Source: an uncultured Clostridia bacterium | GTDB taxonomy: Bacteria; Bacillota; Clostridia; RUG12999 | Length of the DNA stretch: 5,335 nucleotides | Direction: 5' to 3' | Assembly: GCA_938005345.1 (NCBI GenBank) | Contig: CALLNG010000124.1 | Coordinates: 1 to 5,335, forward strand | Shown: positions 1-5,335 of the stretch, piece by piece | How positions within the stretch are numbered: position 1 is the stretch's first letter | Layout of the letters: every line of letters starts with the position of its first letter | Translations under genes and position numbers: made by a program | Notes under the pieces: model-generated | What the model saw: only the letters and a program-made list of their open reading frames with translations | Told to the model about the DNA's origin: nothing | Databases searched by the model: none

Positions 1-2
1 CA

Positions 3-893
3 AATGTGGTAGCAGATATTCAGGGAACGTCTATCTCCAAGTATAACCGCGGACGGGAACTCATCTCTATAGAACAAAATGGCCAAAAAGGGTACTATAT
101 GCTTAATGGTCACGGAGATGTGGTACAGATAGCAAGAGAAGACGGGACATTTAATGAATCAAAGTGGTATACAGCATATGGAGAAGGACCGGCAGGTATA
201 GAATTAGACGGATTCGCAAACCCGTTTGGCTACACCGGGGAATATACGGACGAAGAAACAGGCAACATCTGCCTCCGCGCCAGATACTATGACCCAAGCA
301 CGGGACGATTCCTGAGCGAAGATCCTATCAAGGATGGAACAAACTGGTACATCTATGCTGGGAATAACCCGGTGATGTATGCGGATCCGAGTGGGGAAAT
401 TCGGGAACCTGGATATAATGCTGCAGGGCAATGGAGTAATGATCCAGATAAAGATGATTATGGGGAAAATTCGTTAGTATATAACTCACTGCTTGTTCTT
501 GGAAAAAATTGGGAAATTGCTAATGAAGAACAGCGTCAATCTATTGAGTGGTTAGCAGCAAATGTAAGGCACTTTGGGAATGATATTAGACTGGGAATAA
601 GAACAGCAGTATATGCAAATCTCCCACAAATTCAAAATTTGAATCCTACTGAACAAATTTTGGCTATGATGAATCCTATTGGTGCACTTCAAGCAAATGA
701 AGCAAAAAATATAGCTGATCAAGAAACATTATCTCGTTATGCGGCTAATGGAGAAACCATAGATCAGTTGGACAATATTAGTGCCAATGCATTTAGACAT
801 ACATATTGGAATGCATTAATGGCAAAACGATTGGAGCTGATTGGGCGAAAGGTTTTGCAGATGCACATGAGTTTGGATTCGAGGGGAATTTAG
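3..893 (+). CDS. RHS repeat-associated core protein, C-terminal part with variable tip (5' partial, 3' frameshifted)
   Basis: This is the end of an RHS/YD-repeat polymorphic toxin. In this family a large cell-surface or secreted shell carries a variable toxic C-terminus released by cleavage at a DPxG site. The frame is open from the left edge, so the GTG at 6 is an internal codon. Counting it as residue 1, residues 20-90 show the usual run-in (GYYMLNGHGDVVQ, then NPFGYTGEYTDEETG), residues 93-102 are RYYDPSTGRF, and residues 122-130 give PVMYADPSG, matching PxxxxDPxG. After residue 130 the sequence becomes a non-core, AT-rich tip, ending in NAFRHTYWNALMAKRL. From about 833 the frame slips, the last 19 residues before TAG 891 are out-of-frame, and the true continuation is in another frame. 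The core assignment is sure. The tip resembles, from memory, domains annotated DUF6973; its activity is unknown to me. Confidence 0.9.
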   Translation, partial: NVVADIQGTSISKYNRGRELISIEQNGQKGYYMLNGHGDVVQIAREDGTFNESKWYTAYGEGPAGIELDGFANPFGYTGEYTDEETGNICLRARYYDPSTGRFLSEDPIKDGTNWYIYAGNNPVMYADPSGEIREPGYNAAGQWSNDPDKDDYGENSLVYNSLLVLGKNWEIANEEQRQSIEWLAANVRHFGNDIRLGIRTAVYANLPQIQNLNPTEQILAMMNPIGALQANEAKNIADQETLSRYAANGETIDQLDNISANAFRHTYWNALMAKRLELIGRKVLQMHMSLDSRGI

Positions 894-1070
894 GATTAAA
901 TACACAAATGGATTTATATAATAATTCTATAGGACGGAATTTGGAGGGTATACAATCAGGATAAAGAAAATTGGGTAATTGCAGGAGTAGTACAAGAGTA
1001 TGTTAAGAATGGTTGGCTTTATAGGATAAAAGACGGTGTGTTAACTCCGAAAAATTCAGATTATAGGTAG
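833..1070 (+). pseudogene. Displaced C-terminal end of the RHS tip domain, split over two frames
   Basis: This stretch holds the missing end of the RHS tip. In the frame starting at 833 it reads GADWAKGFADAHEFGFEG, later MDLYNNSIGRNL, continuing the NAFRHTYWNALMAKRL of the preceding frame with no gap. Near 945 the reading returns to the original frame as VYNQDKENWVIAGVVQEYV and runs to TAG at 1068-1070. One base lost in the G run at 833-834 and one extra A at 945 account for both shifts exactly, and no stop lies in the restored path. The His of FRH, the HE of DAHE and the MDLYNN motif are the most conserved-looking positions and could form an active site; that is inference. As sequenced, the protein stops at 893 and lacks all of this, so the toxin is probably inactive unless the indels are assembly errors. 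Confidence 0.75.
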
Positions 1071-1116
1071 GTGATGAAAAAACGAAAAAAACTAAGATAA
1101 TTTTAATATTTTTTCT

Positions 1117-1581
1117 TTGCTTACTAACAGTAATTGGTGCAAATGGATTATAGTAGCATTAAATTTACCTATAGATAATGAACATTATACAATTACTACC
1201 ATAAATAAAACTAAACTCAAATTTCCAGATGCATATATTGAATTTGATTTAGGAGAAAAACAAACTCAAAAAATACCATATGTTATATCAAATAATAATA
1301 TTATTTATATTAATGCGGCAACTAAGTATTCATCAGAAAAAATGAACTCAATAGTTTTTTCATTAAAAAATGGAGAAGAAAAACGGATTAAAGCGGATTA
1401 TTTTGATGGCCCAGTTGGTGGAATGTGCAGAATTTATATTTATGAAAATAACGTAGAGGTGAGATTATATGCAAAAAATGGATTAAATATGAAAAATGCG
1501 TATTTGTATGCTAAAGATATTATTATGAATAAAATTTTTAAAATCCCCCAACTAGATTATATGGAATTTCCTAATGAATAA
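1117..1581 (+). CDS. Hypothetical protein, candidate RHS immunity protein with a frame-broken N-terminus
   Basis: No family recognised. The protein body (NLPIDNEHYTITTINKT onwards, ending LDYMEFPNE) is a small, lysine- and asparagine-rich, beta-like protein encoded by very AT-rich DNA. It lies directly after the RHS tip, where cognate immunity genes usually sit; that role is inferred from position only. The formal TTG start at 1117 is unlikely to be real. A better start is ATG 1074, just after the RHS stop (1068-1070), with AGG-rich sequence before it. It begins MKKRKK and then meets TAA at 1098. Reading on in the next frame from 1091 gives TKIILIFFLCLLTVIGANG, a classic membrane anchor or signal segment, which meets TAG at 1151. 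The body then continues in the third frame as IIVALNLP. One base missing in the A run at 1085-1091 and one near 1145-1150 would restore a protein of about 169 residues. Confidence 0.55.
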   Translation: MLTNSNWCKWIIVALNLPIDNEHYTITTINKTKLKFPDAYIEFDLGEKQTQKIPYVISNNNIIYINAATKYSSEKMNSIVFSLKNGEEKRIKADYFDGPVGGMCRIYIYENNVEVRLYAKNGLNMKNAYLYAKDIIMNKIFKIPQLDYMEFPNE

Positions 1582-1648
1582 CGGTAGTTGCATTATAAAA
1601 CAAATATGCAAACAAAAAATCAGATTGACAAAAATGAACTGTCCCAGA

Positions 1649-2203
1649 TTATACAAACTTTTCTTCCCTTCGCATTGCTAAATAGATCGTATTCAGTATC
1701 AAATTTACGGTTTGCTCTGTACCGTTCTTGTATGCTACAATGCTGTTGTCACATAAATCCAGAATCGAGGATAGAGTACACCCTGTTTCGTCTGAATATA
1801 GGATATATCACCCACTTGGAATTTGGGATCTTCGCATAGAAATAGCGGTTGAGCAGATTTTTGTTTTTGTGCAGCTGCTGACCCATCTGCTACCATTTTT
1901 GCGCCGGCGAATTTCTGCCAACAAGTTTTATTTCTTCATGATATAAAGAATTGTCTTGGGATTGTGTTAGATTACCTCGCTCTGTTTTAGCCATTGCCAC
2001 ATTCTGCGGTACCCATAGGGGTGAAATCATTTCTTCTGTTGTTGGTCATCTTTTCCGCCAAGACTGTATCTTTCTCCGGCCTACCCAGCCAACGCATAAA
2101 GCAAGTAGTAGCCGCTTTTGGATACCTCATAGAAGTTGCACATGATCTTTACCGGATACTCTTCTCGGTGGTGAAAGATAACATAGTTTACCTCTGGCCT
2201 CAC
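1649..2203 (-). pseudogene. IS3-family transposase OrfB (integrase-core protein), decayed and 3'-truncated
   Basis: OrfB is the catalytic DDE recombinase of IS3 elements. The remnant starts at GTG 2203 (VRPEVNYVIF, then HHREEYPVKIMCNFYEVSKSGYY), the typical N-terminus. It then shifts frame repeatedly: FMRWLGRPEKDTVLAEKM, YGYRRMWQWLKQSE, HNPKTILYIMKK followed by a stop, LLAEIRRRKN, QMGQQLHKNKNLLNRYFYAK, DISYIQTKQGVLY, and DNSIVAYKNGTEQTVNLILN. The DISYI segment holds the first catalytic Asp, though bases before it are missing. The remnant ends at LAMRREEKFV with TAA at 1649-1651. The later blocks with the second Asp (HSDxG) and the catalytic Glu are absent, so the last third was deleted. The GTG overlaps the OrfA stop by four bases (GTGA), the usual -1 arrangement. 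It cannot be functional. Confidence 0.85.
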
Positions 2204-2511
2204 TTCCTTTCTGTGGATTGCAGAAAATCCCGTAACAGCTTGTTCTCCATAATAAGTATTTGGTGAAGAACTGCTGAAACGAGAACACCGCAAGCAAAGG
2301 AAGCAGGCAGCAGGAATCATGCCCAAGCCTTAAGGACGGCCAAAAAAAACATCGCGCCCAAAGATATTGTGGCGGAACAGGCGTATGAAACCAAGCATTT
2401 TTCTCTGATTCCAAAGCGTTCCCTTACTTTCCGCTGATGTTCTCCCATGAGGAGCATCCTTTCGATCTCTGGAAATACTTCCTGTACATATGTATAATTT
2501 CTTTTTTGCAT
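2200..2511 (-). pseudogene. IS3-family transposase OrfA (helix-turn-helix subunit), interrupted by an internal inversion
   Basis: OrfA supplies the DNA-binding helix-turn-helix part of IS3 transposase. The minus strand from ATG 2511 reads MQKRNYTYVQEVFPEIERML and on to ERFGIREK, the expected N-terminal half. Downstream, at about 2250-2200, it reads MENKLLRDFLQSTERK and stops at TGA 2202-2200, the expected C-terminal end. Between them the minus strand gives unrelated sequence, because the middle block has been flipped and its codons lie on the plus strand. An AGGGGG ribosome binding site sits six bases upstream of the ATG, inside a hairpin stem. An open frame continues upstream of the ATG to 2598, but only the ATG at 2511 has a ribosome binding site and the family N-terminus. 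Confidence 0.8.
2251..2397 (+). other. Inverted internal segment of IS3 orfA
   Basis: Inside the minus-strand OrfA remnant, this block reads on the plus strand as the missing middle of OrfA: NKYLVK, then LLKREHRKQRKQAAGIMPKP, then (after TAA 2331-2333) GRP and, past the A run, NIAPKDIVAEQAYETK. Joined between GIREK and MENKLL it gives a normal OrfA order. Three secondary lesions lie in the block: a base lost near 2268-2270, the TAA, and a base lost in the A run 2342-2349. Both edges show CAT on the plus strand (2248-2250 and 2396-2398). The exact breakpoints are uncertain by a few bases. Confidence 0.8.
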
Positions 2512-2517
2512 AGTTAA

Positions 2518-2552
2518 GCCCCCTAATGTAGTTGTTTTTCTACACAGGGGGC
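2518..2552 (-). promoter_or_regulatory. Hairpin occluding the orfA ribosome binding site
   Basis: GCCCCCT (2518-2524) pairs with AGGGGGC (2546-2552), and TGTAG (2527-2531) pairs with CTACA (2540-2544), around an eight-base loop with a small asymmetric internal bulge. On the minus strand the distal arm is the AGGGGG ribosome binding site of orfA, six bases before ATG 2511. A transcript reading in from outside the IS would fold and hide the site; this device is known from several insertion sequences. There is no U run after it on the minus strand, so it is not a terminator in that direction. On the plus strand it is followed by CTTTTGTCT and might terminate weakly. Confidence 0.6.
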
Positions 2553-2629
2553 TTTTGTCTAGTATCAGTCCTATTTTTACAGATTTTATCCTGTTCAATA
2601 GTCGGAGAAAATTTTATAATTTACAGTAA

Positions 2630-3520
2630 TTAACCTTTTACTGCGCCAATCATAACACCTTTGACAAAATATTTCTGCAGGAAAGGATACACACACAAAA
2701 TTGGCAAAGTTGCAATAACAATAACCGCATACTTAATTGTTTCACTAATTGCCATCTGATCACCAGAGTCGACGCCAAAGGTCATATTGCTCGTATCGTT
2801 TATCAGCAAGATTTGGCGCAGCACCAGCTGCAGTGGGTATTTATCATTGTCATTAATATAAATGGAAGCATTAAACCAAGCATTCCAAATACCAACACCA
2901 TAATACAACACGATAACAGCGACCGTGGCTTTCGCTAGCGGGAGCACTATTTTAAAGAGAATGGTCATGTGCCCTGCGCCGTCGATACGTGCAGACTCTT
3001 CCAAACTGTCAGGAATAGAGGCAAATCCAGAACGCATAACCACTAAGTTGTAAGTGGACACCAATGTTGGAACTATCAATGCCCATAGAGAGTTAAACAA
3101 TACACCACCTGCAAAGTCTTTTACAACAAAGTAAGTTGGGATTAGACCACCATTAAAAAACATGGTGAACATAATTAAAAATGCAATGGGGCGCTGCAGC
3201 AATACATTTTTTCTGGATAAGAAGTATGCACCAACAGCAGTGAAAACAACACTCAAAAAAGTTCCTACAATAACAATAAAAATAGTATTTGCATATCCAG
3301 AAAGAATGGAAGGGTGCTGAAATGCACGTTCATATGCCAAAGTACTAAAGCCAAGCGGATGCCAAAGCACACCAGAATGTGCCAAAAAACGTCCCGCATC
3401 ACTAAATGATGCGAATACAACATATAATAATGGGTATAATGTTACTATCATAAGGGCAATCATGATGATAACATTAAAAACATTAAAGACATCTTGCCCT
3501 TTTGTTCTATCTATTGCCAT
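2630..3520 (-). CDS. Carbohydrate ABC transporter permease, LplC/YtcP-like (MalG-type inner-membrane subunit)
   Basis: This is one of the two membrane subunits of a binding-protein-dependent sugar importer. The protein has 296 residues, the usual family length, and six likely membrane segments at roughly residues 12-38, 76-101, 111-132, 143-163, 196-217 and 262-284. The EAA loop that docks the ATPase is clear at residues 174-195: EESARIDGAG followed by a stretch ending IVLPL. The C-terminus, KYFVKGVMIGAVKG, is typical of the LplC/YtcP group. ATG 3520 is supported by AGGGAGGAAG (3526-3535) five bases upstream; this site partly lies in the 18-base gap after the upstream permease stop, so the two genes are cotranscribed. 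The substrate cannot be read from sequence; relatives carry oligosaccharides such as uronide-containing or plant polysaccharide fragments. No terminator is evident before the IS remnant begins downstream. Confidence 0.93.
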   Translation of the reverse strand: MAIDRTKGQDVFNVFNVIIMIALMIVTLYPLLYVVFASFSDAGRFLAHSGVLWHPLGFSTLAYERAFQHPSILSGYANTIFIVIVGTFLSVVFTAVGAYFLSRKNVLLQRPIAFLIMFTMFFNGGLIPTYFVVKDFAGGVLFNSLWALIVPTLVSTYNLVVMRSGFASIPDSLEESARIDGAGHMTILFKIVLPLAKATVAVIVLYYGVGIWNAWFNASIYINDNDKYPLQLVLRQILLINDTSNMTFGVDSGDQMAISETIKYAVIVIATLPILCVYPFLQKYFVKGVMIGAVKG

Positions 3521-3538
3521 AACTACTTCCTCCCTTTC

Positions 3539-4510
3539 TTACCATAAGCTGGTATCGTTAAGTTTGCGGCTTAACATGTTAGCGCCAAATACCAAAATAA
3601 AGTTAATGACAGAGTTAAACAAACCAACTGCCGTAGAATAGCCGTACTGGAAGTTCTGTAAACCTTCGCGGTAGACGAATGACGCAATAACATCAGCTTT
3701 TTCATATGTCAACGGATTATACAGCAAGATGATTTTTTCAAATCCAATGTTCATCATTTGCCCAAGCCGAAGCAGTAACATCGTAATGATGGTTGGCATT
3801 AGGCAAGGAATTGTGATAGCCAAGGTTTGTTTCCATCTACCAGCACCATCAATACGGGCAGCTTCATAAAGCTCAGCATCAATACCAGAAAGGGCGGCAA
3901 GATAAATAATGGATCCCCAACCGATTCCCTGCCAGATATCGGAAATAACATAAATGGGAACAAAATAATTTGGATCATTTAACATGGTCGTTCGAGTGCC
4001 GCCAAAAAGGCTAATTAAATCGTTGATAACACCAGTTTCCGTCGTGAAATCTTTAATCATACCACAGACAACAACCAATGAAATGAAATGCGGTAAATAG
4101 GTGATAGTCTGTACCGTTTTGGTAAAGATTTTGCTGCGTAGTTCATTGATGAGCAACGCCAAAAGAATTGGTGCCGGAAATCCAAAAATCAAAGTAGAAA
4201 AACTGATGATTAAGGTGTTACTAATAACACGCGTAAAATACATACTGTCAAAAAACTTTATAAAGTTGTCCCAGCCCACCCATGGACTACCCCATATTCC
4301 GTCTGCCGGATTAAAATCCTTAAACGCAATTATGGCGCCATACATTGGCCCATACATAAAGACTATATAATAGATCAGTACCGGTAGAAAAATGAAATAC
4401 ATCTTCCAATTTTTCTGCCAATCTTTTTGACACCGTATTAGATACCCTTCCTTTCGCACCCGTCCATTTCCTTCCAAACGGGCCGGTATGCTCATCGCAT
4501 TTTGCGCCAT
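3539..4510 (-). CDS. Carbohydrate ABC transporter permease, LplB/YteP-like (MalF-type inner-membrane subunit)
   Basis: This is the partner membrane subunit of the same importer. The 323-residue protein starts with a positively charged cytoplasmic stretch (residues 10-35), then the family signature around residues 38-70 (FLPVLIYYIVFMYGPMYGAI and FKDFNP), and further membrane segments near 97-122, 135-153, 183-207, 232-250 and 290-312. The EAA loop is at residues 216-236, EAARIDGAGRWKQTLAITIP, matching the ATPase-docking consensus. The C-terminus, LSRKLNDTSLW, is characteristic of the LplB/YteP group. ATG 4510 has a strong AAGGAGGT site (4521-4528) ten bases upstream. The gene follows the solute-binding protein gene after a 203-base gap holding a GC-rich hairpin, and is 18 bases from the next permease. 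The frame is intact, with no sign of decay. Confidence 0.94.
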   Translation of the reverse strand: MAQNAMSIPARLEGNGRVRKEGYLIRCQKDWQKNWKMYFIFLPVLIYYIVFMYGPMYGAIIAFKDFNPADGIWGSPWVGWDNFIKFFDSMYFTRVISNTLIISFSTLIFGFPAPILLALLINELRSKIFTKTVQTITYLPHFISLVVVCGMIKDFTTETGVINDLISLFGGTRTTMLNDPNYFVPIYVISDIWQGIGWGSIIYLAALSGIDAELYEAARIDGAGRWKQTLAITIPCLMPTIITMLLLRLGQMMNIGFEKIILLYNPLTYEKADVIASFVYREGLQNFQYGYSTAVGLFNSVINFILVFGANMLSRKLNDTSLW

Positions 4511-4620
4511 TAACGAGTCTACCTCCTTATGTTATCTAAACCCTTCCTGTTTACTTATCATAATCTATTTATCTCACCTATCCTAGATTAAGCCAACTTC
4601 TTTTACTGTTTTCCCATGTT

Positions 4621-4659
4621 GCTGCGCGGCGGCAGCACAGTGGCCGGCCGCCGTGCAGC
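4621..4659 (-). repeat. GC-rich palindrome between the binding-protein and permease genes
   Basis: GCTGCGCGGCGGC (4621-4633) pairs with GCCGCCGTGCAGC (4647-4659) over 13 positions with one G-T pair, around a 13-base loop. It begins 54 bases after the binding-protein stop on the transcribed minus strand. Neither side has a U run, so it is not a classic intrinsic terminator. Such hairpins between a binding-protein gene and its permease genes can protect the upstream message and set unequal expression, as known for maltose-type operons. That role is inferred here. The local GC content is far above that of the surrounding spacer. Confidence 0.65.
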
Positions 4660-4713
4660 TGTACAATTAGAAAACATCCATATTTGCCATTCTTTTCTAG
4701 GAACTTTTCCTGT

Positions 4714-5335
4714 TTAACGCTGTTCAAAGCGTTCGTATGCCTTTTGCATGATTTCAGTAAGCCGCGACATTCCCCTCGCTTCCAATTCTGCCAGGTATGC
4801 ATCAAAGTTGTCAAGTGGTTCCTGTCCGGTAATAAATTTCACCAACATTTCTTCCGCATACTTTTGAATGTCTGACTGTAGACGTGTAAACTCCGAACTT
4901 TCTTCCACGGTCGGCGTCACATATGGCATTCTATATTGATCCAGTTGTGTGCTTGACAGCCGGGCAATTCCTTCCTCTTGCTGTGGTAGCTCATAAATGG
5001 TATGTGCAACTGCCCGCGCTTGTTCCCCTTCTGAATAGCTATGTACCGGAATATATGCGCTGTTCACATAATATTGTGTCGCTTCAATACGGGACAATCC
5101 TTCCGGATTTTTCATAATCTTGTCTGTAAACGTATACTCGCCGTTTTGAATAGTAAAGGTATCGTTTTCATCCCCGTATGTCAAATATTCTCTTCCTGCT
5201 TCAGTATAGCCGTAGTTCATGACTTTCATTGCCAGTTCTTTTTTATCCGAGGTCTGCGTGATCCCCCATCCGCCAAAATAGACTTTGGGGTCTTTGTGTC
5301 CGAATTTCACTTCATCGCCTTTGTTTAGTACCGGG
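4714..5335 (-). CDS. Extracellular carbohydrate-binding protein, LplA-like family 1 solute-binding protein (C-terminal part)
   Basis: This is the C-terminal 206 residues of a lipoprotein-type sugar-binding protein; the gene enters from the right edge, so signal peptide and lipobox are not visible. The frame is open to the edge (PVLNKGDEVKFGHKDPKVYF), so the GTG at 5310 is internal. Recognisable features are GGWGITQTSDKKELAMKVMN and YGYTEAGREYLTYGDEN, which match the late domain where the mature protein resumes after the hinge, and the family's end region, YVTPTVEESSEFTRLQSDIQ, followed by KFITGQEPLDNFDAYLAELE. The usual role is to capture oligosaccharides outside the membrane and hand them to the two permeases encoded downstream on the same strand. 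The ligand cannot be inferred. The order binding protein, LplB-like, LplC-like matches the lplABC arrangement of Bacillus. Confidence 0.92.
   Translation of the reverse strand, partial: PVLNKGDEVKFGHKDPKVYFGGWGITQTSDKKELAMKVMNYGYTEAGREYLTYGDENDTFTIQNGEYTFTDKIMKNPEGLSRIEATQYYVNSAYIPVHSYSEGEQARAVAHTIYELPQQEEGIARLSSTQLDQYRMPYVTPTVEESSEFTRLQSDIQKYAEEMLVKFITGQEPLDNFDAYLAELEARGMSRLTEIMQKAYERFEQR

Larger units (their letters stand above)
1635..2573 (-). mobile_element. Degenerate IS3-family insertion sequence, rearranged and truncated
   Basis: Both transposase reading frames of an IS3-type element can be traced on the minus strand: OrfA from 2511 and OrfB from 2203. The boundaries are estimates. 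The right end is placed at TGAACTGTCCCAG (1635-1647), just past the OrfB remnant. The left end is placed near 2572, where the minus strand reads AGGACTGATACTAGAC. The two share only a short NGNACTG core, so the terminal repeat is weak. The remnant is about 0.94 kb, shorter than the usual 1.2-1.5 kb, which fits the loss of the last third of orfB. It also carries an internal inversion (about 2251-2397), several nonsense codons and indels, so it cannot encode transposase. It lies between the convergent RHS locus and importer operon, starting within about 60 bp of the last permease stop codon. Confidence 0.8.

Noticed and set aside
204..431. Minus-strand open frame opposite the RHS core
   Set aside because: It is antisense to the RYYDPSTGRF and DPSG core motifs, which fix the coding strand.
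1588..1611. TTGCAT...ATGCAA inverted repeat after the candidate immunity gene
   Set aside because: Only six base pairs, a long AT-rich loop and no U run; too weak to call a terminator.
1588..2266. Several short plus-strand open frames across the IS remnant
   Set aside because: They are antisense to the decayed OrfB and show no family features or ribosome binding sites; the coding signal lies on the minus strand.
4101..4370. Plus-strand open frame inside the LplB-like permease gene
   Set aside because: Antisense shadow of a clear transporter gene.
4560..4615. Possible promoter ahead of the LplB-like permease (TTGGCT, 17 bases, GATAAA on the minus strand)
   Set aside because: Poor match to both boxes in AT-rich DNA; the gene order suggests cotranscription with the binding protein.
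4578..4814. Minus-strand 78-codon open frame overlapping the end of the binding-protein gene
   Set aside because: It overlaps the well-supported binding protein in another frame, runs through the GC-rich palindrome and has no recognisable features.

Overview
The window looks like a fragment of a Clostridia-type Firmicutes genome, perhaps from a gut or animal-associated species. This is inferred from protein style: an RHS/YD-repeat protein, an IS3-family transposase of the kind common in Lachnospiraceae and Oscillospiraceae, an LplA/LplB/LplC-type sugar importer, strong AGGAGG-like ribosome binding sites and a moderately AT-rich composition. No marker gene fixes the genus.

Plus strand, 1-1581: the 3' end of an RHS polymorphic-toxin gene. 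The conserved core ends at a PxxxxDPSG site (codons 369-395). An AT-rich C-terminal tip follows. The tip frame is broken by two opposite single-base lesions, one near 833 and one near 945. Undoing both restores a continuous reading to a stop at 1068-1070. Immediately downstream, in the usual immunity position, is a very AT-rich gene whose body reads cleanly (about 1154-1581) but whose membrane-anchor N-terminus (from ATG 1074) is also split by two single-base losses.

Minus strand, about 1635-2573: a dead IS3-family element. OrfA and OrfB can both be recognised. OrfB is full of lesions and lacks the last third, with two of the three DDE residues. A block of about 147 bp in the middle of orfA (about 2251-2397) is inverted, so its codons read on the plus strand. 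A strong hairpin at the element's 5' end pairs with the orfA ribosome binding site.

Minus strand, 2630-5335: an intact carbohydrate importer operon in the order solute-binding protein (C-terminal part only; it enters from the right edge), then a GC-rich palindrome, then an LplB-like permease, then an LplC-like permease. There is no ATPase gene in the window; related systems usually borrow a shared ATPase.

The toxin locus and the importer operon converge on the IS remnant. The contrast between clean importer genes and a damaged RHS tip, immunity gene and IS suggests the middle of the window is decaying. Clustered assembly errors at homopolymers remain possible for the single-base lesions, but they cannot explain the inversion, the nonsense codons or the missing end of OrfB. 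I see no tRNA, rRNA, CRISPR array or riboswitch.
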